Shown: in pieces, positions 23,347 through 30,932 of the stretch | Numbering within the stretch: position 1 is the first letter of the stretch | Layout of the letters: each line of letters begins with the position of its first letter | The notes under the pieces: model-generated | What the model was told of the DNA's origin: nothing | Seen by the model: the letters and a program-made list of their open reading frames with translations, nothing else | Database searches by the model: none | Source of the DNA: Candidatus Iainarchaeum sp. | Lineage (GTDB): Archaea > Micrarchaeota > Micrarchaeia > Anstonellales > Bilamarchaeaceae | Reading direction: 5' to 3' | Assembly: GCA_028714535.1 (NCBI GenBank) | Contig: JAQTME010000002.1 | Location: 1 to 64,000, forward strand | Length of the DNA stretch: 64,000 bases | Position numbers and translations under genes: made by a program

Positions 23347-23975
23347 CAGGCTTCCACCCCGGATTTTGGAACTCTCCCTTCCATGCACATGATCTTTTCA
23401 AGAGCCTTCATCGCAATCCCGAATTGGCTCATGGATACGTATACGCGATTATCATCCCTGAAATATGTCTCGTGCACAAGCCCGTGTGGCTTTCCTGACA
23501 CATAAATGCGGAATCCAGCGTTGTCGAAGATGCTTTCGAGCATCCTGGCAGTCTCATAGTTCGTGGAGCCCGGCAGCAGCATCCTGATTATATAACTGGC
23601 CCCTTTCCTCTGCCACGCATCTGCCAGGGGAATGAGCGGGCCTTCTCCCTGCCCGATTGCCACCGACGTCCTGTTTAGATTGGCCAGGGAATATGCAGAA
23701 AAATGCGCATGCCGCAGTTTCCCTGCGGCTTCTTTGTCCTTTAACGAGCCACAAACAGTAAGCAGAAATTCCGGATTCGCCTTCAGCCTGCTTAGCTCGC
23801 TCTTCATTACCGGCCGTGGCTCTCTCATCATGGCATTCCCCTTTATCCTGTTGAGAGCGTGTATTACGTCATCGGGCTTTGGGCGCGTGGAGCCGAGGAA
23901 CATGTAGGCCCTGCCTGCGGCTGTCATGCCTGGCGTGGCTGCGCGTAGGTGTAATGCCCTTTTTTCATCCGCCAT
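23346..23975 (-). CDS. Unknown family, tandem paralogue C (209 aa)
   Basis: This is the first and largest of the three related genes. The shared blocks are AAGRAYMFLGSTRPKPDDVI, GASYIIRMLLPGSTNYETAR and DDNRVYVSMSQFGIAMKALE. A central insertion of about 60 residues is absent from A and B. The track start at 23996 is replaced by ATG 23975 (MADEKRALHL) because a GTATATAAA box is centred about 27 nt upstream. The short AT-rich promoter DNA between this gene and the divergent 24087 gene contains boxes for both. No homologue is known to me. Confidence 0.65.
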   Translation of the reverse strand: MADEKRALHLRAATPGMTAAGRAYMFLGSTRPKPDDVIHALNRIKGNAMMREPRPVMKSELSRLKANPEFLLTVCGSLKDKEAAGKLRHAHFSAYSLANLNRTSVAIGQGEGPLIPLADAWQRKGASYIIRMLLPGSTNYETARMLESIFDNAGFRIYVSGKPHGLVHETYFRDDNRVYVSMSQFGIAMKALEKIMCMEGRVPKSGVEA

Positions 23976-24086
23976 ACAATCATATATGTTATACAAAGTG
24001 TTTATATACGCTTCTTATGCGCCACGCTGCACCTTTTCATCCCCACCCCACAAATATTTATAACCACAAACCACCAATCTTTTCCC

Positions 24087-25376
24087 ATGAAAACCATCCA
24101 CTGCGGAGCGGCACTGCTGCAAGAGCAGCGCGCTGATGCGAGGGCCGGCGCATTCATGCGCGCCATGGAACGTTATGACGACCGCACCCGGGCGATCCGT
24201 GGCTGCGGCCCTGGCAGGTCCGAAACCGGCATGCACCTGGGCACCCGCAGGCTCGGCATGCTGAACGTCTTCGTGGACAAATGGTACGTGAACCTGCCCA
24301 TGAAGAGGGAGGACCACGCGAAGCTTCCCGGCAGCCTGAGGGATGCGGAAAACAGAATCCGTGCTGGCGTCCCGCGGAAGGCGCTCAACATGCACCTCCA
24401 CATAATCCCTGCCGTCCGCCTGCTGAAGCACATCCGCCATGGCTACACAGCTGAGCTGGAAGCCACCGAAAGGCTGCTCGCGCCGCTTGACGCGCTGAAC
24501 CTGAAGCTTGCCAAGAAAGGCCAGCGCACCGGCAGCGAGATATCCTCTGCAATCCGCTGCCTGGATGATTTCCGGGACAGCCAGCTCGCGAGGAAACATT
24601 CGGCGGTGAAGCGCATAGCTGCAAAAGGCCGCCTCGAAGAGACCCTGCAGCTGCTTCAGAACACCCTTGGGCTGGATGGCAACGCCCGCGCCATGGAAGT
24701 GAGCAGGGCATGCGCCCAGTTCTCTGCGTTCCGCGCCCGCCTGGGCGAGTGGCGCGACAGGGATGTCGCAGGCATCGCGGTCCACAACCTGAAGAGGGAA
24801 TGCGCGCTCCGCATCGAGCGCGACCGGTGGGTGCTGGCGCAGCTCGACAGGTTCGCCACCTCGCTGGAGAAGATATACGAATACGACCTCGTTGACCATC
24901 ACAAGCGTGATGCGCTCATCGAGCTGGAAGCCCTCATCAGCCGCAATGCGCCGAAAGAGCTGGTGCTCATGCAGCTGCGTGCGGCGAGCAGGCTTTTCCG
25001 CGTGCCTGAACGGGCGCGGATGGATGTGGCCGAAGCAGGCCTGCTGGCAGCAGGCAGGAAAGTGGACTATCTCATCGCCCACTACGGCTGGCTCTACCGT
25101 TACGCCGGCAACGGCCAGAAGGAGAAGGCGCTGGCCAAGCTGGATTTCATCTCCACGTTCGTGAACGGCAACAAGCCCCCGTTCATCCTCCGCGAGCTTT
25201 CCAGGGATGCGGACGCGTACCTCGCGCCTGTGCTTGAAAAGCTCGAAAAGGCCGTGGGCGCCTACCGGCTCATCTACCATGCCGCCGATGTCAGCGCCGC
25301 ATTCGCAGCCGCAAAGGCGGCCTTCGCGGCCGCAAGGGACGAATTAAAAAAGATTGTCGCCCCTGACAAATCGTGA
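24087..25376 (+). CDS. Hypothetical helical protein, coupled to a permease
   Basis: The 429-residue product is predicted almost wholly alpha-helical and highly charged, with helices such as RALNMHLHIIPAVRLLKHIR-like stretches, LDALNLKLAKKGQR and LEALISRNAPKELVLMQLRA. No catalytic motif, coiled-coil heptad run or membrane segment stands out. An ATTTATA box is centred about 27 nt upstream of the ATG. Its last codons overlap the GTG start of the amino-acid permease gene (GTGA), so the two are translated together and may function together. The name and role are unknown. Confidence 0.62.
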   Translation: MKTIHCGAALLQEQRADARAGAFMRAMERYDDRTRAIRGCGPGRSETGMHLGTRRLGMLNVFVDKWYVNLPMKREDHAKLPGSLRDAENRIRAGVPRKALNMHLHIIPAVRLLKHIRHGYTAELEATERLLAPLDALNLKLAKKGQRTGSEISSAIRCLDDFRDSQLARKHSAVKRIAAKGRLEETLQLLQNTLGLDGNARAMEVSRACAQFSAFRARLGEWRDRDVAGIAVHNLKRECALRIERDRWVLAQLDRFATSLEKIYEYDLVDHHKRDALIELEALISRNAPKELVLMQLRAASRLFRVPERARMDVAEAGLLAAGRKVDYLIAHYGWLYRYAGNGQKEKALAKLDFISTFVNGNKPPFILRELSRDADAYLAPVLEKLEKAVGAYRLIYHAADVSAAFAAAKAAFAAARDELKKIVAPDKS

Positions 25377-26635
25377 AGCTCAAACGCGAGCTGGGGCTGT
25401 TCAGCACAACGCTTTACGGCATCGGCGTCATACTCGGCGCGGGCATCTACGCCCTCATCGGGGTGGGCGCAGGCCTCGCAGGCAACATGCTCTGGCTGGC
25501 ATTCCTCATCTCGGCAGTAATCGCCATCTTCACCAGCCTGAGCTATGCCGAGCTCTCAAGCATGTTCCCGAAGGAGGCAGCCGAGTACAATTATGCGCGC
25601 AGGGCGTTCAGGCGCGAATGGCTCTCCTTCGCGGTCGGCTGGGTGCTGGCCATAGGCACGGTCATCGCTGCCGCCACCGTCGCGCTGGGCTTCGGCGGCT
25701 ATTTCTCAGCCCTCACGGGCATAGACGTCAAGGCCGCGGCCCTGGGTATCATCGGCATGATGACCCTGCTGAACTATCTCGGGATAAAGGAATCCGCCTG
25801 GTTCAACAGCGCCGCGACCGTCATAGAGATGGGCGGCCTCGTGATAGTCGTCCTTGCAGGGCTTTTCCTGCCGCCGCTTGCCGATGTCAATCTGCTTGAA
25901 ATGCCTGCCGCAGGCCTCGCAGGCATACTCACAGCCGTTTCAGTCATATTCTTCGCATACATCGGCTTCGAGAACGTTGCCAACCTCTCCGAGGAGGTCA
26001 AAAACAGCAGGAAGGTCGTCCCGCAGGCGCTCGTCCTCGCGCTGGCGATCTCCACCATCCTCTACCTGCTCGTGGCAGTGGCCGCCGTGCGCGAGGTCGG
26101 CTGGGAGGCGCTTTCACAGTCCCAGGCGCCGCTCACGCTCGTCGTTTCCAGGGCGCTCGGCCAGTACGCGTCCCTGCTTTCCTACATCGCCCTGTTCGCA
26201 ACCGCCAATACGGTCCTGATGTTCCTCATCGTCCCGTCCCGCATACTCTACGGCATGGCTGAAGGCGGCTCGCTCCAGCGCATTTTCTCGGTTGTCGGCT
26301 CCCGCGGCACGCCATACCTTTCGGTCGCCATCGTCGGCATGGCAGCGGCCGCCATGGCAGCTGCCACCGACATCAAGACCGTCGCCCAGCTCGCGGACCT
26401 GGCCGTCTTCATCGCCTACCTCGTCGTCAACCTTGCTCTCATAGCGCTCGCCGCGTCGAAAATAAGGCGCGAATTCACGAGCCCGCGCGTCGCCGGCGTC
26501 CCTGTGCTCGCATGGGCCGGCGCGCTCAGCGCCGCGTTCATGCTGTTCCATTTCGAGCCGAGGCTCTGGCTGGCCGAGGGCGCGGTCGTGGCGGTCGGGC
26601 TGGCGCTGTTCCTGCTGAATAAGAAGAAACCTTAG
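25373..26635 (+). CDS. APC-superfamily amino acid permease
   Basis: The 420-residue integral membrane protein has about 12 helices. The first, LGLFSTTLYGIGVILGAGIYAL, carries the unwound G-x-G segment that binds the amino acid backbone in APC transporters. YAELSSMFPKEAAEYNYARRAF and ILTAVSVIFFAYIGFENVAN are further family signatures. It should import or exchange amino acids across the cytoplasmic membrane. Translation starts at a GTG overlapping the stop of the helical protein upstream. The stop overlaps that of the convergent gene by three bases. Substrate specificity cannot be read from sequence. Confidence 0.88.
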   Translation: MKLKRELGLFSTTLYGIGVILGAGIYALIGVGAGLAGNMLWLAFLISAVIAIFTSLSYAELSSMFPKEAAEYNYARRAFRREWLSFAVGWVLAIGTVIAAATVALGFGGYFSALTGIDVKAAALGIIGMMTLLNYLGIKESAWFNSAATVIEMGGLVIVVLAGLFLPPLADVNLLEMPAAGLAGILTAVSVIFFAYIGFENVANLSEEVKNSRKVVPQALVLALAISTILYLLVAVAAVREVGWEALSQSQAPLTLVVSRALGQYASLLSYIALFATANTVLMFLIVPSRILYGMAEGGSLQRIFSVVGSRGTPYLSVAIVGMAAAAMAAATDIKTVAQLADLAVFIAYLVVNLALIALAASKIRREFTSPRVAGVPVLAWAGALSAAFMLFHFEPRLWLAEGAVVAVGLALFLLNKKKP

Positions 26636-27117
26636 ACCTGCGCCAGTATGACCACGTAGTTCTTGCCGTAGTATTTGGCGCAGCTCGGGCACGTGGTGTA
26701 GAAGAAATACATCTTTTTCATCTTGCGATTTTTCGCCTTCACATGGTCGTGCATCGCCTGGACCCATTTGCCCATGTCCTGGTAGGGGCCTTCGAAGACC
26801 CTGGTGAGGAACCTGCCGGATACCTTCTCCATCCTGGCCCCGGGCACGTTCCTGCTCACGTTGATGTATACGTCGCTGCCAAACATTGAATTCTCATCCG
26901 AAAGCATGAGCGCCTTTTCAGGGAGCGCATTGGCAGCCTTTATCTTCTCCATGTTCCTGACGATGACCTGCCCGAAGTTCAGCGGGATGTGGAACAGGCT
27001 GAGCACCCGGTCCCTGACGAAAAGCTTGTCCTTCCAGACGATTTCCTTCCCGTCCCACGGCCCTGGTTCGAACCGCTGGCAGCATCCTGTTTCAGAATCC
27101 TCGTAGAGCTTGTCCAC
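26632..27117 (-). CDS. Conserved protein with C-terminal CPxCAKxYGKNYVV motif
   Basis: This 161-residue protein has an N-terminal GCCQRFEPGPWDGKEIVWKD block and a C-terminal YTTCPSCAKYYGKNYVVILAQ motif. The paired cysteines may bind metal. Between them IPLNFGQVIVRNMEKI and LTRVFEGPYQDMGKWVQAM suggest an alpha/beta domain. I recall similar proteins in bacteria annotated only as hypothetical or hydrolase, so I give no function. Translation starts at GTG 27117 with GGTGAT upstream, 12 nt after the stop of the Lon-like ATPase. The two are therefore probably co-transcribed. Confidence 0.7.
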   Translation of the reverse strand: MDKLYEDSETGCCQRFEPGPWDGKEIVWKDKLFVRDRVLSLFHIPLNFGQVIVRNMEKIKAANALPEKALMLSDENSMFGSDVYINVSRNVPGARMEKVSGRFLTRVFEGPYQDMGKWVQAMHDHVKAKNRKMKKMYFFYTTCPSCAKYYGKNYVVILAQV

Positions 27118-27129
27118 ATTATCACCATG

Positions 27130-28566
27130 TCATGCCGTTTCCGGCCCTGCCTTCTCGCTTTTCACTCCGTGGTCTGCGGCCTCGGTCGCCCACCAGTTGC
27201 CGTACCTTTCCTTGAGCTTCTCCTCTATGCTCCTGGACTCGTGTATGGCGTGGACCACGTCCTTCTTCTCTATGCGCCCCTTCTTCTCCATGGCGGCCAC
27301 GTCGCCTGCCATCTTTATTATGCCGGTGAGGTTGCGCAGCCTGAGCGTCAGGCCCTTGGCGTTGTCGATGCGCCGGGCGATGTTGCGCGCCTCGTCTATG
27401 ATGAGCATCGCGGCCGCGTATTCCGCGTGCGGTATCTTGCCGTCCTTGGTTATCTCCTGCGCCAGGAACTGGAAGAGCTTCTTCTCGTTCTGGGGCACGT
27501 CGTCCATGTAGGCGTTCATCAGAACCTCGTAGCCGTCGCCGCGTATCCTTGAGCGCAGGGGCGGAGTGATGTGCTTCATGTCGTTTATGTTGGTCGCGCC
27601 GACGAATATGAAGTCGCAGGGCACGCCGTCCACGCGGACCGCGGCACCGCTGCTCATGGGATTACGGCCGACGATGGGGAATGCCTTGTCCTGCATGGCT
27701 GTGAGTATGTAGCGCTGGATGTTGCCGAGCGTGGACAGCTCGTCGATGAAAAGCACTCCTTCGTGCGCCTCGTGCACCGCGCCGGGCACCACGCGCTGGT
27801 AGGCCGCGGTCCCGAGGTGGTGGTGGCCGCCGTATGGGTCGTGCCGTATGTCGCCCAGCAGCTCGGTTTCCGTCCCGCCGCTCGCCTGGACGAACGTGGA
27901 GCGCTTGAGCGGCACGATGACCTTGCGCTTGGACTTCTTGCCCATCTCCTCGATCTTCTTTATCTCGTCCTGGGTCAGCATGAGTATCTTGCCGTCTGTC
28001 GTGCGCTCGTAGATTATGACCTCGTCCTTGCCGTTCGGGTGCCGCCTCGTCGTCGCGATGCGTATCCGCTCGCCTTCCTGCGGCATCTGCGCCGGCATGC
28101 CATAGCGCTCGAAGAGGTTGCCGCCCTGGGTCTTGTTCGCGCCGCACTGCGGGCATATCACGTCCGTGAACGGGCTCAGCGCGGCGCACCTCCTGCACCT
28201 GAAGCCGAGCCGCTCCGCGACGAAGGAGGGGACGTCCAGCGGCGTCACTTCAATCCCTATCTTCTTCTCCTCGCCCTTGTCCTTCCTTATCTGGGCCTCG
28301 GCCCGTATCTCCACGATCGGCCTTTCCGCTATCTCAGGGTTGTCGAGGACCGAGACCTCGAACCTGGGGGCGGGCAGCACAGTGGATATGGCCTGGGCGA
28401 TCATGCTCTTTCCGGTGCCTGGCGGGCCGACTAGAAGCAGGTGCCTGCGCTGGTGCGGGACCATGCGCGCTATCCTCACTGCCTCGTCCTGGCCTATGAT
28501 GCGCTCGAACGGGTCCCTGGGTATGGGTATGTCTTTAGTATCGTCAAAACCAGATGATTTCGCCAT
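27130..28566 (-). CDS. LonB-like AAA+ ATPase lacking the protease domain
   Basis: About 478 residues form an AAA+ module of the archaeal Lon type: IIGQDEAVRIARM, QRRHLLLVGPPGTGKSMIAQ (Walker A), GVLFIDELSTL (Walker B), IFVGATNI (sensor 1) and TPPLRSRIRGDG (arginine finger region). Archaeal LonB has membrane helices inserted in the AAA+ domain and a C-terminal Ser-Lys protease. Here the insertion instead holds a zinc ribbon (CRRC...CPQCG near residues 130-155), and the chain ends after the small AAA+ subdomain. It may therefore remodel substrates rather than degrade them. The track start at 28581 lies only about 9 nt from the TTTAAATATA box; ATG 28566 is preferred, about 24 nt away. Confidence 0.82.
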   Translation of the reverse strand: MAKSSGFDDTKDIPIPRDPFERIIGQDEAVRIARMVPHQRRHLLLVGPPGTGKSMIAQAISTVLPAPRFEVSVLDNPEIAERPIVEIRAEAQIRKDKGEEKKIGIEVTPLDVPSFVAERLGFRCRRCAALSPFTDVICPQCGANKTQGGNLFERYGMPAQMPQEGERIRIATTRRHPNGKDEVIIYERTTDGKILMLTQDEIKKIEEMGKKSKRKVIVPLKRSTFVQASGGTETELLGDIRHDPYGGHHHLGTAAYQRVVPGAVHEAHEGVLFIDELSTLGNIQRYILTAMQDKAFPIVGRNPMSSGAAVRVDGVPCDFIFVGATNINDMKHITPPLRSRIRGDGYEVLMNAYMDDVPQNEKKLFQFLAQEITKDGKIPHAEYAAAMLIIDEARNIARRIDNAKGLTLRLRNLTGIIKMAGDVAAMEKKGRIEKKDVVHAIHESRSIEEKLKERYGNWWATEAADHGVKSEKAGPETA

Positions 28567-28639
28567 GGGAATATTTCTCAATGCCTATATTTAAATGACG
28601 CCGGATGCCCTGGCCCTCCATCTTCAACAACAAAATCCT

Positions 28640-28850
28640 GCCGTGAGCCGGCAAGCAGGGCCCAGTGGCGCTCACACCGGCACCTGCAAAGGCGCCGGTG
28701 CCGCCACCGGGAAACTGTAACCAGTACGTTATGCCGGTTGGCTTGCACCTGGCGGTGTTCGCTCCGACAACTGTTTTTCAGACGCCGTACTGGCAGTGAG
28801 TTTTACCTGAGGGCCCGGATTTCCGGAACCCCGCAGGCGGTGTGTTTTTC
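28640..28850. ncRNA. Candidate structured noncoding region
   Basis: No convincing ORF lies here, yet long complementary arms are spaced as in a folded RNA: GTGAGC/GCTCAC, CACCGGC/GCCGGTG (12-nt loop), CCAGTACG/CGTACTGG enclosing about 57 nt, and CCGGA/TCCGG. The strand is undetermined. I could not match the conserved cores of RNase P RNA or SRP RNA. Confidence 0.4.
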
Positions 28851-28867
28851 TTTTTCTAAGATAGCAA

Positions 28868-28934
28868 CTTGGGAACGGACCAAAGGATGAGATGAGAGGC
28901 GGGAGTCTGATCCGTTCCCAGTCTTGCCATCAGC
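28868..28934. ncRNA. Conserved RNA-like hairpin, copy 1
   Basis: A stem GGGAACGGA/TCCGTTCCC encloses a 31-nt loop containing CCAAA and ATGAGATGAGAGGCGGGAG. The sequence after the stem includes CTTGCCATCA. It is paired with copy 2 at 29061, which has a different but still complementary stem. The strand shown by function is unknown. Confidence 0.6.
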
Positions 28935-29015
28935 GTGAGAAGAAACTTGCCCCAAGCCCTGGTCGGGGCCCGAGGCGTTTCTTGCTTTTTTGCTTACGTT
29001 GGGAGGATAACAAGT

Positions 29016-29058
29016 CGTGGCCGGCGAACCGGCCACGATTGGCGAACAAGTTCGCCAA
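29016..29058. repeat. Two adjacent perfect hairpins between the RNA-like copies
   Basis: CGTGGCCGG-CGAA-CCGGCCACG (9 bp, 29016-29037) is followed by TTGGCGAAC-AA-GTTCGCCAA (9 bp, 29039-29058). They lie just before copy 2 of the conserved hairpin and may be part of the same transcript. Confidence 0.65.
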
Positions 29059-29060
29059 GT

Positions 29061-29124
29061 CGGTAACGGACCAAATAATGAGATGAGAGGCGGGAGTCGG
29101 CCCGTTACCAGCCTTGCCATCATT
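29061..29124. ncRNA. Conserved RNA-like hairpin, copy 2
   Basis: The stem GGTAACGG/CCGTTACC carries the same loop core as copy 1, including ATGAGATGAGAGGCGGGAG, and the same CTTGCCATCA downstream. At the third stem pair copy 1 has G-C and copy 2 has T-A, a compensatory change that argues for selection on RNA structure. Confidence 0.6.
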
Positions 29125-29157
29125 ATGAAGCTGCTTTCGCAGCAGCAAGACTTTCAC

Positions 29158-29574
29158 TTATTCCGGAAAGAAGTAAACCTTCTTCCCCGCCTGCTGCTTC
29201 TGCAGCAGGCCCATGTCGCAGAGGCGGTTCAGCCTCGCGCACGCGGCGTTTTTGCCCTTGTAGTTGAATTTCGCACGGATGTCCTCGGCCGTGCACCTGC
29301 CTTTTTCGTGGACGAACGCCATGATCTGCTCGTCTACTTCGGGCAGTATGGGCGCCGCGGCCGGTGCAACTGGCATTCCTTTGGCTTCGAGGGCGTCGAG
29401 TTTGGCTAGTATGTTCTTGAGCAGGCGGTTCGTGTTCTCCCGTTCCTCAAGGAGCCGGTAGACCAGCTCCCCCAGGACTATGGGGTCCTTGAACTTCGCC
29501 ATGTTCGTTTGGAGGTCGTTTTGGATTTCGTGTGCGAGTGTGCTGTCAACAGGTTTATATTCTTTGTTGTCCAT
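29158..29574 (-). CDS. Winged-helix DNA-binding protein, probably autoregulated
   Basis: The 138-residue product has a helical N-terminus with a coiled-coil stretch (LVYRLLEERENTNRLLKNIL). An Ala/Pro linker follows, and then a C-terminal winged helix (DEQIMAFVHEKGRCTAEDIRAKF ... RLNRLCDMGLLQKQQAGKK). It probably binds DNA as a dimer. The track start at 29619 is replaced by ATG 29574, which has GGTGAT four nt upstream. A TTTAAAAATATAT box and a perfect palindrome precede the leader, suggesting autoregulation. The two RNA-like hairpins lie immediately downstream. Confidence 0.75.
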   Translation of the reverse strand: MDNKEYKPVDSTLAHEIQNDLQTNMAKFKDPIVLGELVYRLLEERENTNRLLKNILAKLDALEAKGMPVAPAAAPILPEVDEQIMAFVHEKGRCTAEDIRAKFNYKGKNAACARLNRLCDMGLLQKQQAGKKVYFFPE

Positions 29575-29626
29575 TGAATCACCACGTTGGTTTGGTATGC
29601 AAGGTTGCGATGAAATCACGCAACTG

Positions 29627-29643
29627 TCATGATGTAATCATGA
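29627..29643. promoter_or_regulatory. Palindromic operator candidate
   Basis: TCATGAT-GTA-ATCATGA is a perfect 7-3-7 inverted repeat. It lies between box A and the likely transcription start of the winged-helix gene and just upstream of the box A used by the divergent gene at 29685. Confidence 0.6.
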
Positions 29644-29684
29644 TATATTTTTAAACCTATCGTTCCTCCGCTACGGGTGCCCAC

Positions 29685-30233
29685 GTGAAACCACTCAAAG
29701 AGCTCGCATCCTCTGTACTCCTAGCGTTCCGCAAGCACAATCAGCGCCGCCTCAGGAAGCTGAACGACGACATACTCGTGGAAGCGGCCATGAACTTCAC
29801 GCCGGTCTATTTCAACATGGCCATATTCTCCTACGTCCTGGCGAAAATCGTCTCCAAGCCCAGGTTCCTGGGCAGGGACTACGAGGCAGCGCTCCACGAA
29901 ATAGAGAACGCGCTCCAGGCCGTCTCCGACACGATCGACACGGCCACACATGAAGAGTCGCTGGCGGCCTTCTCTGTGCTGGAGAAATCAATAGCATCGC
30001 TGGAGCAGCGCGACCCGCGCTTCGTGGTCGACCTGGTCACAAAGGGGAAATTGAAGATGGCAGCGACGCTCTACGCCCAGGGCATGAGCCTCGGCGTGGC
30101 GTCGGACATGACTGGCATGGAGAAGCAGGAGATACTCGACTATGCCGGAGAGACGATGATGTTCGACCGCATGAAGGAGGAGAAGCCGATAGCCGAGCGG
30201 ATGAAATTCGCGAGGAAGCTCATAGAGGAATGA
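29685..30233 (+). CDS. Hypothetical helical protein, first gene of PIN/XPF operon
   Basis: I do not recognise this 182-residue, mainly helical protein. Notable segments are LVEAAMNFTPVYFNMAIFSYVLAKI (buried helices), HEESLAAFSVLEKSIASLEQ and MSLGVASDMTGMEKQEILDYAGET, the last resembling an HTH-like helical pair. It starts at GTG 29685 downstream of a TTTTTAAAC box and ends one nt before the PIN gene, so the two are surely co-transcribed. Its constant company with nucleases would suggest an accessory or antitoxin-like role. That is speculation from context. Confidence 0.62.
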   Translation: MKPLKELASSVLLAFRKHNQRRLRKLNDDILVEAAMNFTPVYFNMAIFSYVLAKIVSKPRFLGRDYEAALHEIENALQAVSDTIDTATHEESLAAFSVLEKSIASLEQRDPRFVVDLVTKGKLKMAATLYAQGMSLGVASDMTGMEKQEILDYAGETMMFDRMKEEKPIAERMKFARKLIEE

Positions 30234-30234
30234 C

Positions 30235-30927
30235 ATGAAGACGCGCGACATACTCTGCGATTCCGGCTCGCTCATATCCCTTACGGCCGCGTGCCTGGAC
30301 CACCTGCTGTACTACTTCCACGAGAACTACCACGTCCGCTTCATCATCCCGCCGTGCGTGGAGCGCGAGTCGGTGCAGCGGCCGCTGGAATCCAACCTGC
30401 GCAAATACCTTTTCTCAGCCATCCGCATAAAGAACGCCATAGAGGACGGCGTGGTCGTGAAGGTGGACGCGAACATCAGCGACCAGTCGAAAAAATACAT
30501 GAACGCAGCCAACAGCATGTTCTTCGCCCGCGGCAAGCCCCTGCGCCTGATACAGGAGGGCGAGTCAGAGATGCTCGCGCTGGCAAAGGAGCTGGGCATA
30601 GAATACATCCTCATAGACGAACGCACCACCCGCATGCTCATAGAGGCGCCGCTGAAGCTGAAGGAGCACCTGGAGAAGGAGTTCGGCGTCAACATCATGG
30701 TGAACAAGGACAACCTCAAATACCTGGCGTCAGAGATATCCCCGCTGCGCGCCATACGCTCCAGCGAGCTTGTCATGCTGGCCCACGAGAAGGGCTATTT
30801 CAGGAATTTCAAGAAGCTGCAGAAGGACGCGCTCGAGGCAGCGCTCTACAAGATGAAGTATTCGGGCTGCGCCATCAGCTACGACGAGATAAACGCCTAT
30901 CTTGCATCGGCGCAGCAGTCGGAGTGA
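30235..30927 (+). CDS. PIN-domain-like ribonuclease
   Basis: The 230-residue protein looks like a PIN-domain nuclease. The first acidic residue lies in ILCDSGSLISL, a second acidic position in IPPCVERESVQ, and the C-terminal acidic pair in EGESEMLALAKELG and YILIDERTTRML. A helical C-terminal extension of about 70 residues follows. PIN proteins are Mg2+-dependent endoribonucleases acting in RNA processing or as toxins. It follows the unknown helical gene by one nt and is followed by the XPF-type nuclease. Catalytic assignment is by eye and the substrate is unknown. Confidence 0.72.
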   Translation: MKTRDILCDSGSLISLTAACLDHLLYYFHENYHVRFIIPPCVERESVQRPLESNLRKYLFSAIRIKNAIEDGVVVKVDANISDQSKKYMNAANSMFFARGKPLRLIQEGESEMLALAKELGIEYILIDERTTRMLIEAPLKLKEHLEKEFGVNIMVNKDNLKYLASEISPLRAIRSSELVMLAHEKGYFRNFKKLQKDALEAALYKMKYSGCAISYDEINAYLASAQQSE

Positions 30928-30932
30928 TCCGC

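Noticed and set aside
28780-28870. RNase P RNA, prompted by GGAAATCCGGGC on the minus strand
   Set aside because: The universal GGAAAGTCC core lacks its G here, and the distal conserved region was not found.
28881-28912. Box C/D sRNA in the repeated hairpin loop
   Set aside because: Only copy 1 has CTGA, and neither copy has a proper RTGATGA C box in the right place.
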